Positions 33,451 to 44,770 of a stretch of 64,000 nt of DNA are shown in pieces. A model generated the notes under the pieces. That model was not told where the DNA came from and ran no database searches. It saw only the letters and a list, made by a program, of their open reading frames with translations. Location of the stretch: the NCBI GenBank assembly GCA_026874595.1, contig CM049314.1, forward strand, positions 55,969,812 to 56,033,811, read 5' to 3'. This stretch comes from Sipunculus nudus (taxonomy: Eukaryota > Annelida > Sipuncula > Golfingiida > Sipunculidae). Numbering within the stretch: position 1 is the first letter of the stretch; each line of letters starts with the position of its first letter. The position numbers were made by a program, and so were the translations under genes.

Positions 33451-36400
33451 CTGAAAAGAGAGATCAACCAGAAAAAATCAAAATGGGTTAATGAGTGCCC
33501 TACAGAATAATCTGCATTAAATTGACCCCTGCACTATCTGTATCCATCATCATCCACAGGAGAACGTTGCAAATGGATACTGGGACATGTCATTTCTAAT
33601 TGAAGTGGTAAATGTGATAGCCCTTGATAGAATGTAATGAATGGTAACAAATCATTGTGCAATGTGTAGTGTCATTGTAAAATACAGGTACATCCATGTC
33701 TATGAGCAAAACACATTTCAATCAGAGACCGGCATGTGAAACAACTGGACAGTTTCACCACTGAGCAAATATATTTATTACTTTAAGAAGGGACTCCTTG
33801 AAATCACATATAGATGGACTGTAAGAAAATAAAGAATGCATCTTTTTTTCCAGTGAAGTAATATTTACAGAATGAATTTTTGTACAAATAATGATGGTAT
33901 TATAATCCAAAAATAAGGGCTCTTGAGATATAGTGAAAAGAAGACAGGTCTTTTGTGCTAACACTATGAATAATGTAGTAAATGTATTAATTAATGTAAA
34001 TATTGAAGAAAAAAATTATAAAGCAAATAAAAAAAAATATATGAAAGTTAAATATACAGTTAAGGTATTCTACTTATGCCATTTTCACAAGAGCAACAGA
34101 CTTGTTTATTTTCCCAATGAAATGTTAAATCCCAGTGTTATTAGTTGGGTATGTTGTTCTATGCATTAAAACCATATAGGACACCTATTTATATTAGTTA
34201 TGTAAATAAAAATCTTGGCAATAAAAGGGACAATATTCATAAAGAAAAAAGTGTAATAGTAATTTATGATCACAGCCTAACAGTCAAGTGGTCTAGAAAT
34301 ATGATTTAGAAAACCATCTCTGCTCAAGGAATTAATATAAAAATGAACAGCAGATTTTTCATACCACACAATAATTTGCACTTCTTAAAATCAGGGAAAC
34401 ATACACAATGTGCATGTCCAGAGTGTAATGGAGTAATAAATGTAAAATACCAAAAATATCTTTATTTAAATTTTGTGACAGATTATATACAGAACAGCAT
34501 TTACAAACTTACCATAAGTGAGTTCTTAATAAGCATACATCATCCAATATATAATACTTTCAGCCACCTAAGTAGCTTATAAATTTAGCATTATGAAATG
34601 CTGTATAGCTAATCTGAGAAGGGAGTTATGTTGCATGTTATAACTTTGTCCCAATTCCAATTTCAACCGGTCTATGTAAAGACTGGATTCAAAAGTAAAG
34701 TATAATTTGTGGAACAAATATAGATAGATATAATGCAAATTAGGAAACCTTATCTATGGCAACTGTTCTCCAATTAACATCTAGCGCAGTAGTGACCCCC
34801 TGTCAACAAGTTCACAGTGCAGGGCTTTTGATTGGATAAATAGCTAATCTGAACAGGCAGATGGTTTTCACTTGACCAGTATTGGTAGGTAATCTCCTAT
34901 GTGAATCCAGCTATCATCCCTGCAAGGGATTCGTACACTCTATTGCCCATTAGTTGTACCACTTAATGTATCACATGTTAAGCAACACAAGAACTAAGGT
35001 TAGGATGAAATTGACCATTTACATGAGATTAGCCCGTTCTTCCAAGGGAATGAATGACTAATTGAATACAACTATTAGGTCATAATCAAAACTGTGTTAC
35101 TGCTAGATTTAATACAGTGCTTCTGTATGACTTATTTTTATGTGCAATCAATACACTTTGATATGGCAGGAGTTGCCATAATTGTTCAATCGACTGGGAC
35201 CACATAAAATGGTGAATGTGTATATTGTTGAAAGAAAAAGGAGCATTATTAAAGTTTGGTTTATTAGCAAGAAAATACACACACTAGTTATGGCCTTGAC
35301 AATCTAAGATAATTTCTCTGGGGCTATGATCACACACCACAACTCAAAAATAATTTGTCTCACAAATTACATCACATGGCCCAAAAAGCAACATGTGATG
35401 ACTTGAGCCACTAAAGGGGGGGGGGGCCATCAGGCTCTATCACTGGCTTGTTTTAGTTTAACATAACACACAAAGCCTGAGGTGTTATCCTCATAGACCT
35501 GTCAAAACCAATGTATAGCTTGTGAGCACTGCAAGGACAAACAATTAATGCATACAAAAAATAAGCCATTCTCTTTTGAATTATATCTGTGTGTACATCT
35601 CCTTGATAAGATATTAAAATCTAACTCCATGGAAGTGCCAAATCCTTCCTCTTTTGCAACTAACTAGCTTAACATTACTAAACAAGGGACCGATGGGTCA
35701 TGGCGCTCAGCTGAATTGTGAAAATATTGCAAATGAAAAATATGCAAAATATTCTATTGTATTTTTTTTTCATAGATAAAGGCATATGAAGGCTAAGTGG
35801 AAAAGGGCCCTCCTACTGGGTTAAAGTAACATTCATACAAGTTTTATAAATTTGTAATGAAAAAGATCTGAAAATATAAGTTAAATATCAGAATTCTAAG
35901 TTGCAATCATTATTGATCCAGAGTGTAGCTCATATTGGGTCATATTATGCATACACATACATTTTATTATTTTTAAATCACAAATGTTTAAACTGAATTT
36001 AAAAGAAAATAATGCCACAACATGACATCTACAAGATTATTCCTTGAATCACTATTAAAAAGTTTTGTACATTGGAGCTTTCAGCACATGCTTAATTGTC
36101 TTCACTGATATAAAAGATTCAATAAATCTGATAAAATAAAACCATCTTTTCAAATAAAGTATACACCATGTTAGTTGAATGAGGGACAAACATCATCATT
36201 GTGCTAATAACTATCTCAGCTATAATTTATTACTGGAATTAATTATTAATTTCACACCTGATGAAGTATTACTCTTCCGAAGTAATGGAATACTTATCTG
36301 ATGAACATTCACACTTTCATATAGCAATACACCACTTTGTGGACACATTTAAAAGTGCACCCTGATGGTATAATACAAAATATAAAATGTGCCACAGCCT

Positions 36401-36460
36401 AGAATAAGAATGCATCAAAAACTGAAAATTATAACATTCATCCTTTTTATGTATCAGTGT
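33451..36460. other. AT-rich non-coding stretch
   Basis: No gene supported. It contains a 12-G run (about 35416-35427) and short open frames whose translations are low-complexity. A GGGACCGATGGGTCATGGCG motif (about 35685-35704) resembles the GACCCATGGGTCCC motif at about 43230, so an old dispersed-repeat fragment is likely here. Confidence 0.35.
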
Positions 36461-36478
36461 GGGGGGGGGGGGGGGGGG
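36461..36478 (+). repeat. 18-base poly-G run
   Basis: Uninterrupted G18, the longest homopurine G tract in the window and able to form quadruplex structures. Length is prone to sequencing error. Confidence 0.9.
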
Positions 36479-36839
36479 ATTGCAGAGCAAAGGAGAAGCT
36501 TGAGCCACGGCTAGCTGCCTGTAAAGAGTTACATGATACAAGTGAATGCTGTACTGCACAGTGGGCCTGAAGTAAAAAACACTTGACATGGTGCATGAAA
36601 ACTTGGATGAAAGCTTTCATTCTTTCCTTTAAAATTTCTGATTTTAAAAGATTAAATCTTTATGTATATATTCTTTGAAAATTAAATCAACAGTGCTTAC
36701 AGGGGGAATATATGTGCCTTAGCCAAAGTTGGAAAAAAAATATTATTTATATTATCAAGGTATTGTCTTTTTATTTATGCTAATAACTTAAAAAAAATTC
36801 ACATCTAATTTTTGGGTTAACAATTGAATCTTGATATAA

Positions 36840-36970
36840 TATATATATAAGTATCCCTGAACAAAGGTCTCCAGCATCAACAATTCTCATGTTAAGTGAG
36901 TAAATATATTTCCTGTTTCTTAAAAAAATTTATTGCATTTATTTTGGACCATAACTTCAAAACAATACTG
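36840..36970. repeat. Fragment of the R4 dispersed repeat
   Basis: Diverged reverse complement of about 42320-42420. Shared landmarks are GTATCCCTGAACAAAGG / TTTCAGGGATA, AGAATTG(C/T)TGATG, AAATATATTTACTC and GAAGTTATGG. It is part of an old repeat family also represented by 38485-39150. Confidence 0.6.
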
Positions 36971-38339
36971 ACCTAATTTATTATGTTAATAGAAAATGTA
37001 CAGAAGAACATGAATACTAAATATCGACGCGGTTCAGTGCACAGGCACTAGTTTCCAGCACTAAAATGGCCTAGAAACCGTAGACACTTTGAGTATGGGC
37101 GATATACCCTTTATAAAAGAACAAGGTAATGAACTGAAGTCCGAATTCCAAAGATACATCCACTTCACAAGCATGATCGCGTGCCTTTTTCTTGAAAACA
37201 TCTTTATTTACAAGATTAAACTTCCAAAAATAAACTTCTCTACACTAACCACGAATTCCAGCACTTTTTTTCCAGCTGCGACACCTATATGCTTTCACCA
37301 AACTTTAAAAAAATAACTCTGGTACTGGACGCGAATAAATTCCAAATTTAGTTTCAATATTTTTTTACCTTAATTGGTTCACAACTATCTTAATACTATG
37401 ATTTAATCACATTAAACTGTCTCTCAAGATGTCTTAAACATATTTATTTATTTCTAACTGATGAATAATAATATATTAAAGTTTAACTTGCTATATATTA
37501 ATATTGGTAACAATCATGTTATATGAGCAATAATAGTGGAATTATTAGACAAAAGGCTCAGTTAGCCATAAACATTTAATGGAATCAACTTGTTATTAAG
37601 CTAAAATGTCTCGTTATCTTTTAGAAAAGTATTTTTTTCCTATCTGAATCTAGGTTTGTAAATGATTTAAAAACAGTGTAACATTCATGTTTCATCATAA
37701 ATTTTTCCTTCTCTCTTTCTCACACACTTAAATCAATCAATCATGCTTATAAATCTCCTCAGTTAGCACAAGCAGCGAATACACCACGCATTTCAGGTCA
37801 TTTTTATTTATTACAGGACCTATCTCATAAACGGTCTAACAAAGACCGTAGAGGGCTTTTGACCCCGAGTAATCAGTAGTAAATTTGTAGAATAAGTCAG
37901 GTTTTAGTGTTTATAAATTAAAATACGTTCACGCAGGTTTTTTAACGTTATATTTATCATTTGAGGAAACACATTAACATATTAATGTGCAAAACAAACG
38001 TTATGTGAAATGTCATCCGGCCGAGATGTCGTCGTACACGAAATCGTCCAGCTCAATTATTATGTAGTAATTTTGACACCAATTATATTCTGTTTGGGAT
38101 ATTTATGTGATTTATTTACATCCCATACGTGGTTATATAGTCAGACCGTGCGTATTTGTTTGTAGTATTAGCGCGTATTTGTTTGTTTCATACTCATGTG
38201 AAAACATCGGTATTCGGACAGTTTTTTTTCCACTCTGGCCTTGACCATTTCATACATCTACAAACTGTAAAGAATGGTTAAATTATAGTTTTACAAATGT
38301 TAATACTATTGAATTGAACAACCATATCGTCCAAAAGGA
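36971..38339. other. Non-coding, becoming CpG-richer towards 38 kb
   Basis: AT-rich until about 37990, then sequence with frequent CpG (CATCCGGCCGAGATGTCGTC). No gene recognised. It could be upstream regulatory DNA of the candidate exon that follows. Confidence 0.35.
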
Positions 38340-38542
38340 CAGGCTATAAACGCCTTGCCCGGGGTATGTCTCGCCGGGCTACGTCTCAACGGGCTCTGCT
38401 ATCGTTAACAGGGCGGCGCATCCCAGCGGGACGGTCGTAACGAGCAGTGAAATCAGCCATACGTCCTATCGATCTGCGTCGTTCAAGGATGACACCTATT
38501 ACACCGATTTAGTGATGCACCAAGGGAACAAATAGGCCTACG
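38340..38542 (+). other. CpG-rich candidate 5' exon with consensus donor
   Basis: A CpG-dense island (CCCGGGGTATGTCTCGCCGG, GGGCGGCGCATCCCAGCGGG) ends at CTACG|GTAAGTG, a good donor. A short open frame from an ATG near 38365 (MSRRATSQRALLSLTGRRIP) ends 25 codons later, so the exon may be 5' untranslated. Its last 60 bases belong to the diverged inverted pair with 43020-43075. Alternative: part of a dispersed repeat. Confidence 0.3.
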
Positions 38543-39150
38543 GTAAGTGTTATATAAAAGTTACATTTCATAAACAAAAAAATGTGTGAAGGTAATTGAC
38601 TTTTCCAAAGTTAAATATATGGCAATATGAGTTAAATTTTATCCCACAAAGTTTGAACAATAATCCTAATTTTAATACTAAGTTAACAGTGTTATTCACA
38701 CCTAGGCCCTGCCAACTTTAAGAGATATGAATGAATGCTACAAGTATTTATATCTTCTTAAATCTTGTAGGTTAGCACTTACATTAGATCCTAATATTTT
38801 ATCATATTTGAATATTAGGATTTAATTCACGAAAATTTTTCCCTTAAAAAAATATAAATTATCCAAGTCTCGTAAAAAATTTATTTAATTTTAAAATTAT
38901 AAGATTCATCTTGTGTATTAGTCCTGTGTATTGAAGGGGTGGAAGGGGGAGAGGGGTCTCCGTTGTTACTGCTCAGTGCTAAAAAAAAATGTTAATTCTA
39001 AGATTCATCTAGTCCATAGTACAGGTCAGTGTCAACAATGGGGGGGGGGGGGAGGCTCCCTGTGGTATTGTTTTAACTGCAGACAGCCTGATCAAGCTCA
39101 GCTTAGTGGAGAGAGAGCTTGCGCTAGTGATGGGATTGCATAACATTATG
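38485..39150. repeat. R4 repeat, inverted diverged partner of 42425-43075
   Basis: Landmarks shared on opposite strands: GTGATGCACCAAGGG, GTGTGAAGGT, TAATCCTAA..., the G-run near 39040-39052 (C-run near 42516), GTGGTATT, and CCTGATCAAGCTCAGCTT with TGATGGGATTGCA. Many substitutions and small indels separate them (roughly 80% by eye), so this is an old pair, unlike the near-identical repeats elsewhere in the window. Confidence 0.75.
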
Positions 39151-39377
39151 CCAACAGCCTGGGGTGCATAGAGAGCTGCACTGAATGACCTAGAGTGACC
39201 AAAGTGGACTGCTTGACAATGTAAGGGAATACAACAAGAGCCTCCAAAATATTCAATAACTAGCCTAATTTTGCAGGTTTTATTTTTAAAATTCAGATTT
39301 TTAAAATCCTTAGGAGTACATGCAAGTAAATTAAATCCACAGTACTTTGATGTAATTTTGGGTATACAATTTTGATT

Positions 39378-39875
39378 AATTAAAGTTATATTACTGGGAA
39401 AAAAGGCCTTAGTTTTAAGATGTTTTGCTTTAAGTTATAAAATATCTTTCCTGACTTTTTACGAAATGCATTATGTTTGAGCCCGTAACTTTTTAAAATT
39501 TATAATACAGACCTAATTTCTGGCATGTACTTAGGAACCATATAGAGGAATATTTATGGCAGAATTGAGAAAAAACAGATGAATGGTTTTGTTATTAGGC
39601 GGTCCTGAAGTGTGAAAATAGGGTTTTAATACAAAATTGAGGTTTATCATTTATTTCTCAAAGAACAAAGTCACAAAGACCCAGTTGTTGGCTTGGTAGG
39701 GGATCTTGGGGACATCTAAAATTTTGCCGAATTTGGATTATTAGGTCTTATGGTTTCAAAACATGCCACATCAACAGCCGGACGGACAGACAGACGGCTA
39801 GACAAATAGACGGACGGACGACGGACAATGAACCACGACCATAGCTCAGATGACTTATAGTCAGCGGAGCTCAAA
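39378..39875 (+). repeat. R1 dispersed repeat, copy c
   Basis: Same start (TTATATTACTGGGAAAAAA) and order of blocks as copy b. It ends with GGACGGACAGACAGACGG units, then TAGCTCAGATGACTTATAG and TCAGCGGAGCTC. The hairpin is less perfect than in copy b. Clearly diverged from copy b, so not part of the recent duplication. Confidence 0.85.
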
Positions 39876-40178
39876 ATTTAGGAAATAAGGAATTTACTTA
39901 TATTTTGAAAAAATTAACGGCTTGCAGCAGCGTAAGGCTTTCAAGTCCCTCCTTTTAATGCCTTATTTAATTTTGGCGCCAAGCCCCTGGTATATTAAAC
40001 ATCTTGGGGGCTTAGTGAAAACTGAATGTGTAATTGGATATGACAATAACTCTAGTATAAATTAGTACGCTTGTCCTAAAATGTGACTTAGGCATAATCG
40101 ATTGCCACATAATGGAAAAAAGAGGGTTTAAAAAATAATTATACTTCAGAGAAGGCAAACATATTTCAAGATACTGAC
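39876..40178. other. Short non-coding gap 3' of the candidate 40179-40266 exon
   Basis: AT-rich. It would be the start of the first intron if the minus-strand exon at 40179-40266 is real. Nothing else seen. Confidence 0.4.
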
Positions 40179-40266
40179 CTTTCGAGAGCGTCGATGTGAT
40201 CGGAAATGTAGAACACTTGAAATGATGCAACTGCAAACTTGTTGTCCGAAAAACTCGTCTGACCAT
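40179..40266 (-). CDS. Candidate first coding exon, mitochondrial-presequence-like
   Basis: From an ATG at 40266 the minus strand reads MVRRVFRTTSLQLHHFKC then STFPITSTLSK, and reaches CGAAAG|GTCAGT, a good donor, in phase 1. The start is Arg-rich with no acidic residue and Ser/Thr-rich, as in mitochondrial targeting peptides. CCAAT, TCTCGCGA and CACGTG motifs lie just upstream on the transcribed side. The downstream exon was not found: the exon at 33321 needs phase 0, so it does not join directly. The gene it belongs to is unknown. Confidence 0.4.
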
Positions 40267-40310
40267 GATGGATTTCCCCTCCTGTAAATAACCTATGTCC
40301 CAGGGGTGAA

Positions 40311-40394
40311 CCAATAATCTCGCGATTTTGTAAATGAATATGCATAATGTTTTCACTACTCCAAATGGACAACCGACTTGAGAAAATCACGTGA
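40311..40394 (-). promoter_or_regulatory. Candidate promoter: CCAAT box, TCTCGCGA element, CACGTG E-box
   Basis: On the plus strand CCAAT is at 40311-40315 and TCTCGCGA at 40318-40325. The palindromic TCACGTGA E-box is at 40387-40394. All three lie within 130 bp upstream of the minus-strand ATG at 40266. TCTCGCGA and CACGTG are common in housekeeping promoters of animals. The match is by eye and no transcription start was determined. Confidence 0.4.
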
Positions 40395-40449
40395 TCAGCA
40401 CGAATTGTTAGGTACGTTTCAGCTGGTCACATAATGGAAACTAGCCGGC

Positions 40450-41359
40450 AATAAGTAGGCCTATCAATGAAAGTGTATGAAATTACGCAACATCTTAAGC
40501 AGCCAACTGGTTATCCACTCGCTCCCGCAGGGTTTCTTCTTCGCTGACACCTACCGCCGATTCACGAGACGATGTCTTACGCGTGCTTCTAATTAGGACC
40601 TGATTAGAGCTGGAACGTGTTGAACACTGTGTAAACATTATTTTACAGACGATACGATGTGTAACAAATGAGAGGCAAGATATATGTCATTGTCATTAAT
40701 ACGATAACATTATTATATGTCCTTATTGATGTGACTGAAGGAACCAGCGTCAGCTGTCTCAGTATCGGTGCAGTCCACTTTCCTACACACATGAATTGGT
40801 AAGTACTGGCCGGTGTTGATTCAAGACTTTTATTCTTTTTCTTCTTGACGTTTACCAAGGATGACCCGACATGGATATTGGCGTAACGGGTTGGGCATGT
40901 TGGAGCACCAAATTAGGTAGCAAAATTGAAAAAAGCAGAGATTTCCCTAACACTTCGAATAAAATACCTGAATCTGTAAAAAAATCGAGTGGGAACTCGA
41001 CAGATGAATAAAATTAAATATTAATTAGATGTAATTTTTAAATGGAAAGCCATGCATTAAACTACAAAGTATTAAAGACAAGGTAATGTTTATATTATTG
41101 AGAATATAATATGAGGAATTGATCATATTTGCATCTATATGGGATACCGAACAATAAGGACTGTTATGAAAGGGAGAGAACTGGTGATGTGGTTTACATA
41201 ACTATTATATATATTATATATATTATATAAGGAAACGATTAGCTCAACAATGTAAAACATGTTCCTGCTGACTGAAAGACCTCCTCCGGTTATGCCCCTC
41301 AGAATCTTGCCTCATTCAGTCATCATAGTTATGATAAACAGACTGTGCATTTTACTTAC
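40450..41359. other. Non-coding stretch with a TATATAT-rich patch
   Basis: CpG-containing sequence at about 40500-40625, then AT-rich DNA. An imperfect ATTATATATATTATATA tract lies at about 41200-41232. No gene was recognised. Confidence 0.35.
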
Positions 41360-41570
41360 ACGCTAGGTTATAACAAATAGTTAAAAAGTCATATGCAAAC
41401 ATAATGAGACTGTACTGGTATGGTTTTTCTGGCAAACTGCTGTAAAAGGAAAACTGAACTGATAGTGTGAATAAAAAGAGTAATATTGCTCCAGAATATG
41501 TTGCTGTAATAAGATTAATAGAATTAAGAAGTACTCCAAACCAAGGGTCATTGATCCACTGAATATCCAT
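41360..41570 (-). CDS. Candidate coding exon with hydrophobic membrane segments
   Basis: From an ATG at 41570 with an A at -3 and G at +4, the minus strand encodes 70 codons ending at AGCGT|GTAAGT, a consensus donor, in phase 1. Translation begins MDIQWINDPWFGVLLNSINL, continues through a hydrophobic stretch GAILLFLFTLSVQFSFY, then LPEKPYQYSLIMFAYDFLTI. It could be the first exon of a multi-pass membrane protein. AT-rich DNA often gives hydrophobic open frames by chance, and I recognise no family. Confidence 0.33.
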
Positions 41571-41706
41571 GATGTCACCGTAATTTGTGATATTAAAAAG
41601 TTTACTTTAGACACTGTCAAAACATAACTTTTAATATTTGAATTGATACCAAAAAGCTGTAGAAAAAAAAAACAATTTAAAAACTACCTTTATTTAGCCC
41701 AAAATC

Positions 41707-42319
41707 TATTAAATTAAAACTACATAAGCACTGTACTTTTTTAATTTCTAAAAAATCAAATACATTATACTGTTCTGTGATGACACAACTATCCACACTT
41801 ACATAACTTTGGTCCTAGTATCGTTGATCCACTTACATTAAATTTATATAATAAATGAATTTAATAAAAGAGTATGAAATACTTTTCTCAGATAATAGGC
41901 AAAACGCCTAGTTAAAAAAAACACAGGGTGAAATAATCTAGCCTAAGGGTTTAAATTGGTCTAGAACAAATTATACTCTGATGTATTATCTAAGGCCTAA
42001 CAAAATTTATACCCTATGTATAACATGGGCTACACCATTTGAACACCGGGTGTACAAACAAGGGGAGTTTTTATGGCCATCTACATGTGCATGATGACTC
42101 CATGAATCATCGCTTAAGTTATGCTTATTTGTAAAGTCCATTCACCAATACGAAGGTAATTTAAAAGCAACAGTTAATGAAGAATATTCTGAATCCAGTG
42201 TCCGATACAGCAATCTTGAGAGAACATATGCCTGATATCATTGCTGGTACAGCCACAGCTTGTTGAAACATGACATTTCCTATGCACATAACAAAAATTA
42301 GGTATTGCGTAATTTGTTG
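41707..42319. repeat. Inverted repeat 2, left arm
   Basis: Reverse complement of 43820-44433 (paired coordinates sum to 86139-86140). Only a few differences were seen in ~613 bp, such as CACCGGG versus CACCAGG and one A-run length change. The outer ends read TATTAAATTAAAAC and GTTTTAATTTAATA. No target-site duplication flanks it. Confidence 0.93.
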
Positions 42320-43819
42320 AAGTTATGGGCCCAAACGTAATGCACCTCGTAAAAACTCAGAAATATATTTACTCTCTTAACATAAGAATTGCTGATGTTA
42401 GATACTTTTTTTCAGGGATATAACTGTTATGTAATCCCATCACACAGGCAAGCCCTCTCTCTTGTTGAGCTTGATCAAGCTGACTGGAGTTAATACCACA
42501 AGGAGCCCTTTTCTCCCCCCCCCCTTTCTGTTGACAGACCTGTACTTTAAATAAGAAATTTCATTTTTTTTCAGCATAGGCAGTAACAACAGAGACCCCT
42601 TCACCTACCCGTCCCTTCAATACACAGGACTAATAAACAAGACAAATCTGACAATTTTAATGATTAATAATTTTTTTTGTTGAGACTTGGACAATTTTGA
42701 TATTTTTATAGAAAAATATAGTCAGGAATACGATCCTAAAATTCAAATGTGATAAAGGATTAAGATCTAATGTAAGTGCTAACTGACATGATTTAAGAAG
42801 ATATAATTCTTTGTAGCAATTCATTCATATCTCTTTAAATTGGCTGGGCCTTGGTTTGGATAACACTGTAAACCTTATAATCAGGAATATTGGTCAATCT
42901 TTGTGGGATTAATTTTTAACTCATATGGCCATTATTTAACTTTTGAAAACGTAATGACCTTCACACATTATTTGTATATGAAATGTACTGTAACTTTTAT
43001 ATTACACTTTCTATAGGCCAATTTTTCCCCTTGGTGCATCATTAAATGGTTTCAGGCCACAGGTGTCATTTATGCTTTAGCTTATGTCCATCATTCTATA
43101 ATTTAAAGAGTTTCATTTTAGCATGGCCATTTTCTCTCAGCTTTTCCCATGCTAATATACATCATAACCCAAAGAATTAAAAATAATTTGAAGTTGATAA
43201 AATTTTTTTTCCAAAACTCAGATGAGGATGTGACCCATGGGTCCCTTGTTGGTTAATGACCTCCAGGGGACCCTGAACTGACAACACTGCCATAAATCAT
43301 TTTTGTGCTATATCTCCAAAGCTATATTATCATATTATAATTTTCATTGTTGCAATATTATAATGTTTATTATATATCTTAAACTAAAAAGATGGCCTAA
43401 TTCCTGTGGAGATTTGGTCATATTTTGCCATAATCATGTTGACCAAATATAGGGTAAAACTTATCAAACTTAGAAATGTTCGAATACTTCTATATCAAAC
43501 ACAGCCCCCAGTTTCATTCAATCACTGTGAAACTAATACCATTGGTAAATATCTATTACCTTCAAACCTATTTGTTTTGTTTTTTTAATCAGGTCAAAGG
43601 TTAATATTTTCTTCCAACTTTTTTATAAATTGTTGCATCCAAATAAATGTTATTCATTTTGGTATCCTGTTCATTCACCATAATATAAAAGAATAATAAA
43701 TTTGAAAACTTGATCAATATGTATGCCAAAAATCATGACCATCAGTGTTGTAGTTATTGAGATGTTGCAGTTTGTTTTTATCAAATTTTCCATTATTCTG
43801 GGGGGTTACGCAAATTACG
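42320..43819. other. Spacer of inverted repeat 2, made of old R4 repeat sequence
   Basis: 1.5 kb. Positions 42320-42420 match the reverse complement of 36840-36970, and 42425-43075 match the reverse complement of 38485-39150, both diverged. A GACCCATGGGTCCCTTGTT motif lies at about 43230-43250. No gene. Open frames at 43406-43978 are not supported. Confidence 0.7.
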
Positions 43820-44433
43820 CAACAAATTACGCAATACCTAATTTTTGTTATGTGCATAGGAAATGTCATGTTTCAACAAGCTGTGGCTGTACCAGCAATG
43901 ATATCAGGCATATGTTCTCTCAAGATTGCTGTATCGGACACTGGATTCAGAATATTCTTCATTAACTGTTGCTTTTAAATTACCTTCGTATTGGTGAATG
44001 GACTTTACAAATAAGCATAACTTAAGCGATGATTCATGGAGTCATCATGCACATGTAGATGGCCATAAAAACTCCCCTTGTTTGTACACCTGGTGTTCAA
44101 ATGGTGTAGCCCATGTTATACATAGGGTATAAATTTTGTTAGGCCTTAGATAATACATCAGAGTATAATTTGTTCTAGACCAATTTAAACCCTTAGGCTA
44201 GATTATTTCACCCTGTGTTTTTTTTTAACTAGGCGTTTTGCCTATTATCTGAGAAAAGTATTTCATACTCTTTTATTAAATTCATGTATTATATAAATTT
44301 AATGTAAGTGGATCAACGATACTAGGACCAAAGTTATGTAAGTGTGGATAGTTGTGTCATCACAGAACAGTATAATGTATTTGATTTTTTAGAAATTAAA
44401 AAAGTACAGTGCTTATGTAGTTTTAATTTAATA
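43820..44433. repeat. Inverted repeat 2, right arm, ending at the duplication junction
   Basis: Near-perfect reverse complement of 41707-42319. Its inner edge follows two ATTACGCAA-type repeats (43807-43833). Its outer edge overlaps the start of duplication copy 2 (44430) by about four bases (AATA). Confidence 0.93.
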
Positions 44434-44770
44434 ATGTTATTAAATGAGACAAGTCTGGGATCAATTAAAAATTAACATATCACTCCCTTTCCGTCTCTCT
44501 CATTATTTCTCTTTTCTCTCTCTATCTCTCATTCATTCATTCATTCATTCTCTCTCTCTCTCGTCATATATATCTTCGGACAAAATAAAGTACTTAAATA
44601 AGACAGTTCTGGGATTCAATATGCATTCTTTCCGTGTCATTATTTCTCTTTCACTCTAACTCTCATACAGTCATGCATTCTAACTCCCTCGTAATATACA
44701 TCGTTATATGAGAAAATATAGTTATTAAATGAGACCAGTTTGGGATTCATGAAAATTAAATTAACTTCAA
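44434..44770. repeat. Truncated simple-repeat array, copy 2
   Basis: Only the last units of the array seen at 10940-12195 are present, starting inside a core (AATGTTATTAAATGAGACAA). Confidence 0.85.

Noticed and set aside
41707..44433. A transposon with long terminal inverted repeats.
   Set aside because: No target-site duplication (left flank AAAATC, right flank ATGTTA), no transposase in the spacer, and the right end coincides with the duplication junction. Fold-back is simpler, though a foldback element is not fully excluded.
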